Below, one piece after another: positions 28,652 through 36,117 of a DNA stretch of 64,000 nucleotides. The DNA is from Desulfurobacterium thermolithotrophum DSM 11699 (lineage in GTDB: Bacteria > Aquificota > Aquificia > Desulfurobacteriales > Desulfurobacteriaceae). The notes under the pieces were generated by a model. That model had not been told where the DNA came from. It saw only the letters and a list, made by a program, of their open reading frames with translations, and ran no database searches. Made by a program: the position numbers and the translations under genes. The first letter of the stretch is position 1. Each line of letters begins with the position of its first letter. The DNA is taken from contig NC_015185.1 of the NCBI RefSeq assembly GCF_000191045.1, forward strand, positions 124,001 to 188,000, in the 5' to 3' direction.

Positions 28652-28664
28652 TGAATCTACTCCC

Positions 28665-28847
28665 TTATTTCTCTATTATCAGTTTAAGTAGTTCGGAGAA
28701 TACAAAATCTAAAGCCCAAAAGTAAACGGCAACAACTATGCAAAAAATAACAATACCAGCAGTTGCTTCTATGACCTCTTCTTTAGAAGGCCATGTTACT
28801 CTACTGAGCTCTTCCCTTACCTCTTTTAAAAATGTTATGGGTGACAT
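28665..28847 (-). CDS. secE: Preprotein translocase subunit SecE
   Basis: A 60-aa single-span SecE: cytoplasmic amphipathic part FLKEVREELSRVTWPSKEEVIEAT (the RVTWPSKEE signature) and one membrane helix GIVIFCIVVAVYFWALDFVF. It stabilises SecY in the Sec channel. Gene order tRNA-Trp, secE, nusG is the classical one. Confidence 0.96.
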   Translation of the reverse strand: MSPITFLKEVREELSRVTWPSKEEVIEATAGIVIFCIVVAVYFWALDFVFSELLKLIIEK

Positions 28848-28943
28848 ATCTGCTCCGCTTTTTTATTTAGCGTCAAAAATTAAAATAAGTTTATTATAAA
28901 ATTTTTGGGATTTTAATTAAAACGAAAAGATAAAAATAATAAA

Positions 28944-29019
28944 TGGCAGGCCAGGAGGGACTCGAACCCCCAACCGCCGGATTTGGAGTCCGGAGCCCTG
29001 CCAATTGGGCTACTGGCCT
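28944..29019 (-). tRNA. trnW: tRNA-Trp (anticodon CCA)
   Basis: On the minus strand AGGCCAG pairs with CTGGCCT in the acceptor stem, discriminator G and an encoded CCA follow. The D-arm contains GCCCAATTGGCAGGGC, the anticodon loop is CTCCAAA with CCA, and the T-arm reads GGGGGTTCGAGTCCC. It sits between rpmG and secE in the tuf-secE-nusG transcript. Confidence 0.97.
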
Positions 29020-29045
29020 ACCAAAATTGCAGAGAACAATATAGT

Positions 29046-29210
29046 CTATTTTACCTCTTTGTGCAAGGTATGTTTATTGCACCATGGACAGTATTTCTTT
29101 AGCTCAAGTCTATCTGGAGTGTTTCTTTTGTTTTTAGTAGTAGAATAATTTCTTCTCTTACACTCTGTACATGCAAGCTGTATTATCTCGCGAGGTCCTT
29201 TTTTAGCCAT
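29046..29210 (-). CDS. rpmG: 50S ribosomal protein L33
   Basis: A 54-aa protein: [18 protein letters not shown], then [20 protein letters not shown] and [14 protein letters not shown]. The two CxxC pairs form the zinc site of C+ type L33, and the size is right. It lies 29 bases after tuf and 26 before tRNA-Trp, and starts with a GGAGAT site. Placement beside secE/nusG is common in bacteria. Confidence 0.96.
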   Translation of the reverse strand: MAKKGPREIIQLACTECKRRNYSTTKNKRNTPDRLELKKYCPWCNKHTLHKEVK

Positions 29211-29239
29211 TTCTATCTCCTCATTATTTTGTAATTTAC

Positions 29240-30436
29240 TTAGTCAAGAATTTCCGTAACAACGCCAGCACCTACAGTTTTTCCACCTTCACGAATAGCA
29301 AATCTAAGCCCTTCTTCAATAGCTACTGGTTTTAGAAGTTCTACTTCAAATGTAACGTTATCTCCAGGCATTACCATCTCTACGCCTTCCGGAAGCTTTA
29401 CCTTTCCTGTTACATCTGTTGTTCTAAAGTAAAACTGTGGCTGATATCCATTAAAAAATGGTGTGTGTCTTCCTCCTTCTTCCTTGGAGAGAATGTAAAC
29501 TTCTGCCTTAAACTTCTTGTGTGGATTAATTGAGCCAGGCTTTGCTACTACCATTCCTCTCTCTACTTCGTCCTTTCCTACACCTCTTAAAAGAATTCCT
29601 ACGTTGTCTCCTGGAAGTGCTTCGTCAAGTACTTTCCTAAACATCTCTATTCCTGTTGCTACTGTCTTGATTGGTTCTTCTCTTAGTCCTACTATCTCTA
29701 CTTCTTCTCCTACTGTGAGCTTTCCTCTTTCTACTCTTCCTGTTACTACTGTTCCCCTACCAGAAATGGAGAATACGTCTTCTATTGGCATGAGGAATGG
29801 CTTGTCTACTTCTCTTACTGGCTCAGGTACATATTCATCTAATGCGTTTACTAATTCATAAATTGGCTGGCAGTCAGGACAGTCTGGAGATGTACATTCA
29901 AGAGCTTTAAGAGCTGATCCTTTAATTACTGGTACTTCGTCTCCTGGGAAGTCGTATTCGTTAAGTAGTTCTCTTACTTCAAGCTCAACGAGTTCAAGAA
30001 GTTCTTCGTCATCTACCATGTCTACTTTGTTTAAGAATACTACGATGTATGGAACGTTAACCTGTCTTGCAAGAAGAACGTGTTCTCTTGTTTGTGGCAT
30101 TGGACCGTCTGCTGCTGATACAACAAGGATAGCTCCGTCCATCTGAGCAGCACCAGTAATCATGTTCTTGATGTAGTCTGCGTGTCCTGGGCAGTCTACG
30201 TGAGCGTAGTGGTACTTGTCAGATTCGTACTCAACGTGAGCAGTAGCGATTGTAATTCCTCTTTCTCTTTCTTCTGGAGCTTTGTCAATTTGGTCGTAGG
30301 CTACTTCTTGAGCCTTTCCTTGGAGAGCAAGACAGTGTGTGATTGCTGCTGTGAGAGTTGTTTTTCCGTGGTCAACGTGTCCGATTGTTCCCACGTTCTT
30401 GTGGGGTTTTGTCCTTTCAAACTTTTGCTTCGCCAT
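29240..30436 (-). CDS. tuf: Elongation factor Tu (copy 1)
   Basis: A 398-aa EF-Tu, delivering aminoacyl-tRNA to the ribosome. P-loop GHVDHGKT (19-26), [15 protein letters not shown] (81-88), NKVD and GSALKALE are present, then domains 2 and 3. The protein is identical to copy 2 at 61152-62348; at least one synonymous base difference is seen (Ser TCC here, TCT there). Residues C181, C186 and C189 form an unusual cysteine cluster in the G domain. It follows tRNA-Thr, matching the thrT-tufB order of E. coli. Confidence 0.98.
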   Translation of the reverse strand: MAKQKFERTKPHKNVGTIGHVDHGKTTLTAAITHCLALQGKAQEVAYDQIDKAPEERERGITIATAHVEYESDKYHYAHVDCPGHADYIKNMITGAAQMDGAILVVSAADGPMPQTREHVLLARQVNVPYIVVFLNKVDMVDDEELLELVELEVRELLNEYDFPGDEVPVIKGSALKALECTSPDCPDCQPIYELVNALDEYVPEPVREVDKPFLMPIEDVFSISGRGTVVTGRVERGKLTVGEEVEIVGLREEPIKTVATGIEMFRKVLDEALPGDNVGILLRGVGKDEVERGMVVAKPGSINPHKKFKAEVYILSKEEGGRHTPFFNGYQPQFYFRTTDVTGKVKLPEGVEMVMPGDNVTFEVELLKPVAIEEGLRFAIREGGKTVGAGVVTEILD

Positions 30437-30491
30437 AGCTATTCCTCCATAACTATTAAATAGTTAAATATTTTGTGAATTTTTAGGCAAA

Positions 30492-30520
30492 AATTTAACA
30501 ACATCTAAACGGAAATTCAA
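30492..30520 (-). promoter_or_regulatory. Candidate promoter of tuf copy 1
   Basis: On the minus strand TTGAAT (30515-30520), a 17-base spacer and TAAATT (30492-30497) lie between tRNA-Thr and tuf, 56 bases before the start codon. It would keep tuf expressed even if the IS upstream of tRNA-Thr blocked transcription from further away. Confidence 0.55.
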
Positions 30521-30593
30521 GATACGTTAAGAGGAAGTTAAAGAAAACTTTAATTTTTTGTTTTTTTAACTACTTTTCACTATTTACAGTTCA

Positions 30594-31802
30594 CTATTCA
30601 CTCTTTATCGTATGAGCAATGGTGCCCACGGGCGGAGTCGAACCGCCGACCTCACCCTTACCAAGGGTGCGCTCTAACCTCCTGAGCCACGTGGGCAAAT
30701 TTTTAGATGAAAAATATAGGATAAAAAAACTTACTTGCAAGAAGTTGTTCGAGTTCAATACATGGTGGACACCTTGATGACTTCTAATATAGTCCTCAAA
30801 CTTCTCAGCGGGAGTCTTGTAATTTAAAGAGTGATGGGGTCTAAGAAAGTTGTAAATCTTTAAATACTCAAAAAGTTTTTTATTCATCTCATCAACAGTC
30901 GGTTCTGTTCCTTCTATCATCCATAGTTCACTTTCTGTCGTTTGAATAAACCTTTCTACATGCGCATTAGTCTTGGGAGATTTCGGATAACTAAAGTAGT
31001 GTTCTATCCCTTTTCTTTTAAGATATTCGTCTAACTCCCCTAAAAATTCGCTCCCGTTATCCGTTTGAACTTTCTCTATCTTGAAGGGAAGAAATTTTTC
31101 AAGTTCTTCAAAAAACCTTCTTCCGCTCCTGCTGCTTTTTGTAGAATAAACCTTGGCAAATGCTATTCGGGTGAACTTGTCTATTGCCGTGAACTGGTAA
31201 AAGGTTTTACCGCACCAGTAGAGGTATTTAACGTCCATGAGGATTGTTCCTGGTTTGTCTGCTCTTAGTCCTTTTCTGGTGCGGTTCTTTTTCCCTTTCT
31301 GTTTCTTCCTCTTGTAGGTACTTTTTAGTTTCCAGGTTCTTTCTATTAGTCCGTGTCTTTTGAGAACCCTGTAAACTGTAGAGGATGATATTTTTACATT
31401 TAGGTATCTTTCCATGAAGGCTGCTATCTTTTCTTTGCTCCAGGTTGGGAATTTTTCCCTTATTGTGACGATGATGTGTTCTATTTCTGGTTCTGTTTGG
31501 GGTTGTCTTACTTTATGAGGTCTTTTGTTTCTGTCTTGGAGTCCTTCTATCCCGTACTTGTCGTATCTTTTTTTCCACTTGTAGAAGGTTGTTGGACTGA
31601 TGCCAAAGTATCTGCATGTTTTTCTGGCGTTGCCTGTTTTGTGGTAATACTCTATCCATTTGAGTCTCCTTTTAACATTTCTGTCTTTTGTTAGGTCAAG
31701 CTTCTTTTTTACTCTTCTTCCTTCTTTCAGGGTTTCTTTGAATGCTGTATTTGTGCTTGATATATGGAGGGATGTTCCTTTGAATCTTTTCAATTGTTTC
31801 AT
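30594..31802 (-). CDS. IS481-family DDE transposase, reading out through the IS end
   Basis: About 402 aa. An N-terminal helix-turn-helix region (KTGNARKTCRYFGISPTTFYKWKKRYDKYG, then an HTH with WSKEKIAAFM) is followed by an rve/DDE integrase core: D of MDVKYLYWCG, D of VQTDNGSEF and E of NAHVERFIQTTESEL. The frame has no stop inside the element; it continues past the IS end (30746) through tRNA-Thr and stops at 30594, adding about 50 foreign residues. ATG 31802 follows AAGGAGGTG; an upstream ATG 31829 lacks a site. The catalytic core is complete, so the element may be active. Confidence 0.9.
   Translation of the reverse strand: MKQLKRFKGTSLHISSTNTAFKETLKEGRRVKKKLDLTKDRNVKRRLKWIEYYHKTGNARKTCRYFGISPTTFYKWKKRYDKYGIEGLQDRNKRPHKVRQPQTEPEIEHIIVTIREKFPTWSKEKIAAFMERYLNVKISSSTVYRVLKRHGLIERTWKLKSTYKRKKQKGKKNRTRKGLRADKPGTILMDVKYLYWCGKTFYQFTAIDKFTRIAFAKVYSTKSSRSGRRFFEELEKFLPFKIEKVQTDNGSEFLGELDEYLKRKGIEHYFSYPKSPKTNAHVERFIQTTESELWMIEGTEPTVDEMNKKLFEYLKIYNFLRPHHSLNYKTPAEKFEDYIRSHQGVHHVLNSNNFLQVSFFILYFSSKNLPTWLRRLERTLGKGEVGGSTPPVGTIAHTIKSE
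30620..30697 (-). tRNA. trnT: tRNA-Thr (anticodon GGT)
   Basis: On the minus strand TGCCCACG pairs with CGTGGGCA, with an encoded CCA at the 3' end. Anticodon stem CACCC/GGGTG holds the loop TTGGTAA with anticodon GGT (reads ACC/ACU). T-arm is CGGCGGTTCGACTCCGCCC. It lies 49 bases downstream of the IS481-like element, whose transposase frame runs through this tRNA on the same strand. Confidence 0.96.
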
Positions 31803-31870
31803 CGGTGGACACCTCCTTGTGGTATTCAAAGGTTATTGTAGGGTGTCCACCTTCTATCTGAACTTCAACA
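30746..31870 (-). mobile_element. Complete IS481-family insertion sequence
   Basis: A 1125-bp element with ends TGTT...AACA. The two ends are imperfect inverted repeats of about 28 bases sharing GTTCA and GGTGGACACC. Flanks carry a 5-base direct repeat GAAGT (30741-30745 and 31871-31875; the boundary could shift to give 7 bases, AGAAGTT). Removing the element and one repeat restores the perfect hairpin ACTTGCAA-GAAG-TTGCAAGT, so the insertion was into the loop of that hairpin. A second copy ends at base 84. One transposase gene fills the element. Confidence 0.92.
31804..31851 (-). promoter_or_regulatory. Hairpin covering the transposase ribosome-binding site
   Basis: In RNA read from outside the element, GGUGGACACC of the terminal repeat (31842-31851) can pair with GGUGUCCACC (31804-31813). 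That second arm overlaps the Shine-Dalgarno (31812-31817) and touches the start codon. A -10-like TACAAT (31835-31840) with TTCAGA 16 bases upstream (31857-31862) would start RNA inside the loop and leave the site free. This is the arrangement known from IS10/IS50 for shielding transposase from read-through transcription. Pairing is seen; function is inferred. Confidence 0.65.
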
Positions 31871-31972
31871 GAAGTTGCAAGTTTATATAAAATACTCTAT
31901 ATATAGCATGATATTATTTTAACTATTTTTGCAAATTTGCAAAATTTGAGCTTGGTAGAGCAGTTGGAAGAC

Positions 31973-32002
31973 TTGACACTTTTTTAAAAAAGGTATTAAA
32001 TT
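31973..32002 (+). promoter_or_regulatory. Candidate promoter of the porin gene
   Basis: TTGACA (31973-31978) is a perfect -35; TAAATT (31997-32002) follows after 18 bases, about 50 bases before the start codon. The gap between the IS and the porin (31871-32053) holds no other gene. Confidence 0.65.
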
Positions 32003-32053
32003 AGCTGGTGTAAAGTTAAAGTTTAGAAAAAATTTCATGGGGAGGTCCCGAAG

Positions 32054-33400
32054 ATGAGAAAAGCACTAAAAGTAGCGACCTTAATGGGTCTCGCAGCAGC
32101 ACTTATAGTACCTAGTACACCTTCAAAAGCTGCCGATGATATGGAAATGGGTAACACGAAGGTAACTATCGGCGGTGAGTTAAGAGAAAGAATTGAATGG
32201 TATGCAAACGATGTAGGAACAGGAGAGGGAAGAGACATTTATATTCCTATGAGAGCAAAGCTTAAACTTAAAGCTGAGCTCTCTGATGGTGTAAGTGCAG
32301 TATTTGTTCCAGAAGCAGCATTTAATGCTGGAAGCCATTTTCATGGAGTAGGAACAAATGGATTAGATCTAAATAAGGAAGTAGCTCAAGACTCTATTAA
32401 CATCCATGAAGCTTACTTCCTTTTATCAAATCCATTTGGAATCAACAATGTAATTGTTAAAGCTGGTCGTCAGGAAGTTAACCTTGGAAACGAAAGACTT
32501 GTATCTTCTAACGATTGGTTCCAGGAAGATAGATCTCTTGATGGTATTTTACTTGGCTATGTAGCAGGTGATTACGGACTTGCTGGATTTTTCTATGGAA
32601 AGCTTGAGGATACAAAGGGTAAGGTAGGTACTGATAAAAATGGAGAGCCAATTTATGATATAGATCTCTATGTAGCCACATGGCAAGGTTCATTTAAGCC
32701 ATTTGGATTTGGTGGAACTTACGAGTTAACAGATGTATATATTAATCCAACTGTTGCAAACTTTGATCTTAACACTATTTATGCAAGAGTAACTCCAGAA
32801 GTTGATGTTGAGTTTGGTAAAGTAAAAGCAAATGTTGAAGGCGCATGGCAAAGCGGTAATGCTGATCAAGTAGCAGTTGCTGGAGCTAACTTTAAGGGTT
32901 ACATGTACAGCGTTGGAGCTGGTGCTGACCTTAACTATGCATGGAATCCAAGTGTATTTGTAGGATATGATGTATACTCTGGAGATGATGGAAAGGGAGA
33001 TTTTAATGCTTTCCTTGCTCCAGTTCCAAACGTTGATAAGTTCTTAGGTGCTTACAACCAGTTTGATCAGTCTCTAGGAGCTTATTTAGGAATGTCAGAT
33101 GCTAAGTTTGTAAAGGAAGGTATCAAAGATCTTTACTTTAAAGTTGGTGCTAATCCAACAGAAAAGATCGGACTTTCATTTGGTTATCACTACCTTAAGT
33201 CTGATAAAGACTTCTCAAATGGTGGAAACAACATAGGATGGGAAGTAGACCTTGGTGCTTTTTATGAGTACAGCAAGAACCTTTGCTTTGAGGCTGGATG
33301 GTCTCACCTTGATCCAGATAAGGACTATGCAAACGACTATCTAAATGGTGAAGATAAAGCTGGAGACTGGATCTATACTCAAGCTACAGTTAAGTTCTAA
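32054..33400 (+). CDS. Outer-membrane porin (alginate-export/OprB-like beta barrel)
   Basis: A 448-aa outer-membrane protein. A signal peptide (residues 1-27, cut after SKA) precedes an all-beta sequence of alternating polar and aromatic strands, ending in QATVKF with the terminal Phe of barrel proteins. VTIGGELRERIEWYAND near the start resembles the alginate-export/OprB-type porins common in Aquificota. The specificity is unknown. It stands alone between a strong promoter and a terminator, as expected for an abundant porin. RBS is GGGGAGG. Confidence 0.85.
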   Translation: MRKALKVATLMGLAAALIVPSTPSKAADDMEMGNTKVTIGGELRERIEWYANDVGTGEGRDIYIPMRAKLKLKAELSDGVSAVFVPEAAFNAGSHFHGVGTNGLDLNKEVAQDSINIHEAYFLLSNPFGINNVIVKAGRQEVNLGNERLVSSNDWFQEDRSLDGILLGYVAGDYGLAGFFYGKLEDTKGKVGTDKNGEPIYDIDLYVATWQGSFKPFGFGGTYELTDVYINPTVANFDLNTIYARVTPEVDVEFGKVKANVEGAWQSGNADQVAVAGANFKGYMYSVGAGADLNYAWNPSVFVGYDVYSGDDGKGDFNAFLAPVPNVDKFLGAYNQFDQSLGAYLGMSDAKFVKEGIKDLYFKVGANPTEKIGLSFGYHYLKSDKDFSNGGNNIGWEVDLGAFYEYSKNLCFEAGWSHLDPDKDYANDYLNGEDKAGDWIYTQATVKF

Positions 33401-33422
33401 CGAAGTAATTAAGATTGTCAAT

Positions 33423-33452
33423 AAAAGGGAGGCTTCACGCCTCCCTTTTTTA
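33423..33452 (+). terminator. Terminator of the porin gene
   Basis: GGGAGGC, loop TTCAC and GCCTCCC are followed by TTTTTTATTTT, 27 bases past the porin stop. A strong stem with a clean T-run. Confidence 0.93.
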
Positions 33453-33480
33453 TTTTGGATAAGAGAAAATTTAGAGCTAT

Positions 33481-33514
33481 AAAGAAGGGACTTCCATGAA
33501 AGGAAGTCCTTCTT
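33481..33514 (-). terminator. Terminator of hpf
   Basis: On the minus strand AAGAAGGACTTCC and GGAAGTCCCTTCTT pair around TTTCAT, and the hpf stop codon sits in the first arm. A T-run is short, so termination may be partial. Confidence 0.65.
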
Positions 33515-34082
33515 ACTTACAGGAAGGCATTTCTATTAGTCCTACGTTTCCATCTTTTCTTTTATATACAACTGCTGCATTCCCTGTTTCTACGTTACAG
33601 AAGACAACAAATTCTCTATTTGAACCTAAAAGTTTAATTACAGCATCTTCTACGGAAATAGGTTTGTAGAGCTCAGGTTCTACCTCAATTATTTCAACAG
33701 GCTTTTCTACAACTTCTTCCTCTACAAAGGTAATACTTCTTTTAAAAGAATTCTTTTGAGCATCTCTTTTAGCTTCAGTTACAACTTTGTCTTTTAGTCT
33801 TCTTAGCTGTTTTTCAGCTGCATCTACAACGTAGTCAATAGCAGTATAAAGATCGTCTGTCTCTTTCTTTATTCTGAGTGTATGGTCGAAAACGTGATAT
33901 ATAACGATTTCTACAGAAGCACGATACTTTTCTTTTTTTACAACTATATCAGCAGAGATTTCTCTTTCTTCATCATCTCCAAGATATTTTTCAAGTTTCT
34001 TGAACTTTTCCTCCAACGTGTTTTTTATAGCTCCTGTTAAATCAATACCGTCGCCTGTTAGATGTAGTTTTAGGGTTGCCAT
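33513..34082 (-). CDS. hpf: Long-form ribosome hibernation promoting factor
   Basis: A 189-aa long HPF. The N-terminal domain (MATLKLHLTGDGIDLTGAIKNTLEEKFKKLEKYLGD... to TEAKRDAQKN, about 1-110) binds the decoding centre. The C-terminal domain (PISVEDAVIKLLGSNREFVVFCNVETGNAAVVYKRKDGNVGLIE) mediates 100S dimer formation. A Glu/Val-rich linker separates them. It starts after GGAGG and is divergent from the PP-loop gene, so both probably have promoters in the 61-base gap. Confidence 0.96.
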   Translation of the reverse strand: MATLKLHLTGDGIDLTGAIKNTLEEKFKKLEKYLGDDEEREISADIVVKKEKYRASVEIVIYHVFDHTLRIKKETDDLYTAIDYVVDAAEKQLRRLKDKVVTEAKRDAQKNSFKRSITFVEEEVVEKPVEIIEVEPELYKPISVEDAVIKLLGSNREFVVFCNVETGNAAVVYKRKDGNVGLIEMPSCK

Positions 34083-34143
34083 CCCTTCCTCCTTTTTCTC
34101 TTGTCTCTTATCTTTAAATTAAACCAAAATAGGGGTTGTGTCT

Positions 34144-35127
34144 ATGGAAAGAAAAAAAGTTTATCTGCTTTTCTCAGGAGGACTTGATAGTATTATTGCG
34201 GCAAAACTCTTGAAAGATTTAGGATTTGAAGTTATAGGAGTTCATATTACATCTCCCTTTTTTCAAAAAAACTTAGAAGATTTAAAAAACTTAGCTAAAG
34301 AGCTTGGAATAAACTTAGAATTTATAGAAGCGGGAGATGATTACCTTGAAATGTTGAAAAATCCCGTTTATGGATATGGAAAGAACATAAACCCTTGTAT
34401 TGACTGCAAAGCTTACATGCTAAGAAAGATTAAAGAGTTAGCTAAGGGTAATATTATTGCTACAGGAGAAGTTCTTGGACAAAGGCCTATGTCTCAACAT
34501 TTAGATGCTTTTAGAAAGATAGAAAAGCTTTCAGGATTAAAAGGAAAAGTTCTAAGACCTTTATCTGCCAAGTTACTTCCTCAAACAGTTTATGAAGAAG
34601 AAGGAATAGTAAAAAAAGAAGAACTTTTGGATTTGAAGGGACGTTCAAGAAAGAGGTATCCCGAAATCTTAGAAAAACTAAAGATAAACCTTGAAAATCT
34701 TCCAACTCCTGCAGGAGGATGTCTCTTAACAGAACCTATTTACGCAAAGAAAGTAAAGGATTTGATGGCACATGATGAATTAACATGGGAAAATGTGAAA
34801 CTTTTAAAAATAGGAAGACATTTTAGAATTGGAGACTGTAAGCTTATTATTGGTAGAAATAGAGAAGAAAATAGGTTCTTACGAAAACATAAAAAAGAAG
34901 AAGACTGCGTTTTATGGACTCCTTCTATTCCTGGTCCAACTGCTCTTTTAAGGTGTAAAAAAACGCCCGAATCTTCCTTTCTTAAGATAGCAGCAGAAAT
35001 TGTTGCAAGGTATTCTGATGCGAAAGATAGACCAAGTGTTGAAGTAGCGGTTGAAAAAAATGATAAACTAATAGATAGATTAACTGTAAAACCAAACTTT
35101 AATACGGAAGAGTTTTCTATCCGTTAG
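34144..35127 (+). CDS. PP-loop ATPase, ThiI-like tRNA-thiolation-type protein
   Basis: About 327 aa. The PP-loop SGGLDSIIAAKLL at the N-terminus, the CIDCKAYML motif and GEVLGQRPMSQH, then PAGGCLLTEPIYAKKVKDLM, match the ThiI-like PP-loop family often labelled tRNA 2-thiouridine or 4-thiouridine synthase-related. The C-terminal 100 residues (LLKIGRHFRIGDCKLIIGRNREEN...) resemble the small NFACT-R-like domain joined to it in many thermophiles. Exact tRNA target is unknown. ATG 34144 follows AGGGG at 8 bases; GTG 34138 is too close to the site. Confidence 0.8.
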   Translation: MERKKVYLLFSGGLDSIIAAKLLKDLGFEVIGVHITSPFFQKNLEDLKNLAKELGINLEFIEAGDDYLEMLKNPVYGYGKNINPCIDCKAYMLRKIKELAKGNIIATGEVLGQRPMSQHLDAFRKIEKLSGLKGKVLRPLSAKLLPQTVYEEEGIVKKEELLDLKGRSRKRYPEILEKLKINLENLPTPAGGCLLTEPIYAKKVKDLMAHDELTWENVKLLKIGRHFRIGDCKLIIGRNREENRFLRKHKKEEDCVLWTPSIPGPTALLRCKKTPESSFLKIAAEIVARYSDAKDRPSVEVAVEKNDKLIDRLTVKPNFNTEEFSIR

Positions 35128-35136
35128 GGGGGAGAA

Positions 35137-35607
35137 ATGCCGTTATTTGAAAAAATTCTTTATTCAACAGACTTTTCTCCACTTGCAGAGTATGCTCTTG
35201 ATTATGTTAGAAAGCTAAAAAATGCTGGAACGAAAGAAGTAATAGTTGTTCATGTAGTTGATGATGTATCAATTGAGCTTCCAGAGGGAGCAGATCTTAT
35301 TAAAGAGAAAGAACTTTTTAAGATTCTTCCGGACCTTGATCAGGAGTACGTAACTACATTACTTCAAAAACTTGAAACTATTAAAAATAAGTTAGAAAGG
35401 GAAGGTCTATCTGCTAAAATCTATCTTAAGTACGGAAACGTTTCTAAGCAAATAGTAAACATAGCAGAAAGCGAAAAAGTCAGATTAATTATTATGGGAG
35501 CTCACGGTAAAGGTTTACTTACGGAGATACTTTTAGGAAGTGTGTCAACCGATGTAATAAGAAATGCAAAATGTCCAGTTTTAATTATTAAAAAGGAGGA
35601 GGGATAA
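35137..35607 (+). CDS. Universal stress protein, ATP-binding type
   Basis: A 156-aa UspA-like protein: LYSTDFSPLAEYALDYVRKL at the start and the ATP-binding pattern G-x2-G-x9-G-S in MGAHGKGLLTEILLGSVS at the end. GGGGGAG lies before the ATG. It is followed by a second Usp gene with the stop and start overlapping as TAATG. Physiological role is not readable from sequence. Confidence 0.9.
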   Translation: MPLFEKILYSTDFSPLAEYALDYVRKLKNAGTKEVIVVHVVDDVSIELPEGADLIKEKELFKILPDLDQEYVTTLLQKLETIKNKLEREGLSAKIYLKYGNVSKQIVNIAESEKVRLIIMGAHGKGLLTEILLGSVSTDVIRNAKCPVLIIKKEEG

Positions 35608-36080
35608 TGCTATTTCAGAAAATTCTTTATCCAATAGATTTAGAAGAAGCAAGTTTAGAGGTTAAACCTTATATATTCAAGTTAAAAAATGCAGGTTGTA
35701 TGGAAGTACATCTTTTATATGTTATGCTTCACTCTGAATGGGGATTAATTTCAAAGGAAAATTATAATTCTGAGGAGAAGATAGAAGCTCTAAAAGCCTC
35801 TTTAAGTGAAGGCTACGTAGATGGTCTAAAGAGGAGATTTTTAAAACTAAAAGAAATTGCTAAAGAATTTGAAGAAAAAGGAATAAAAACGGTTATTTCT
35901 TTAATTCCGGGAGAACTTGAGGAAGTTATAGCTTCTTATGCTGAAGAAAATGATATAAAGCTCATAGCCTTGGGAATTTCTGCTGAATCCCTTTCTTTCT
36001 TCAATGTTGGTGAGATTTTGGGTATTATAAAAGCTTCAACTAAACCTATTTTAATAGTCAAAAGTAAGAAAAAAGAATAA
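35607..36080 (+). CDS. Universal stress protein-like, ATP motif lost
   Basis: A 157-aa protein of the same fold (LYPIDLEEASLEVKPYIFKLKNAG; LIPGELEEVIASYAEENDIKLIALG). In place of the G-x2-G-x9-GS ATP motif it has GISAESLSFFNVGEILGIIK, so nucleotide binding is unlikely. Probably arose by duplication of the gene before it, which shares LKNAG and the local order. Overlaps it by one base. It may form heterodimers with the first Usp; that is inference. Confidence 0.85.
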   Translation: MLFQKILYPIDLEEASLEVKPYIFKLKNAGCMEVHLLYVMLHSEWGLISKENYNSEEKIEALKASLSEGYVDGLKRRFLKLKEIAKEFEEKGIKTVISLIPGELEEVIASYAEENDIKLIALGISAESLSFFNVGEILGIIKASTKPILIVKSKKKE

Positions 36081-36090
36081 AGGATTAAGA

Positions 36091-36117
36091 AAAAAAGGGG
36101 GATTTTTCCCCCTTTTT
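36091..36117. terminator. Bidirectional terminator between usp and korC
   Basis: AAAAAAGGGGG, loop ATTTTT and CCCCCTTTTT give a G/C stem with A- and T-tracts on both sides. It closes the convergent usp (plus) and kor (minus) units; the korC stop TAA lies in the T-tract. Confidence 0.85.

Noticed and set aside
29517-29861. Open frame of 114 codons antisense to tuf copy 1, repeated antisense to copy 2 at 61727-62071.
   Set aside because: It mirrors the codon pattern of tuf and differs only where tuf differs; no start site. A shadow of the gene.
31803-31829. Upstream ATG (31829) for the IS481 transposase.
   Set aside because: No ribosome-binding site before it, while 31802 has AAGGAGGTG; it would also start inside the regulatory stem-loop.
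31948-31970. AGCTTGGTAGAGCAGTTGG resembles the D-arm of a tRNA.
   Set aside because: No acceptor stem, anticodon arm or T-arm follows, so no tRNA can be drawn.
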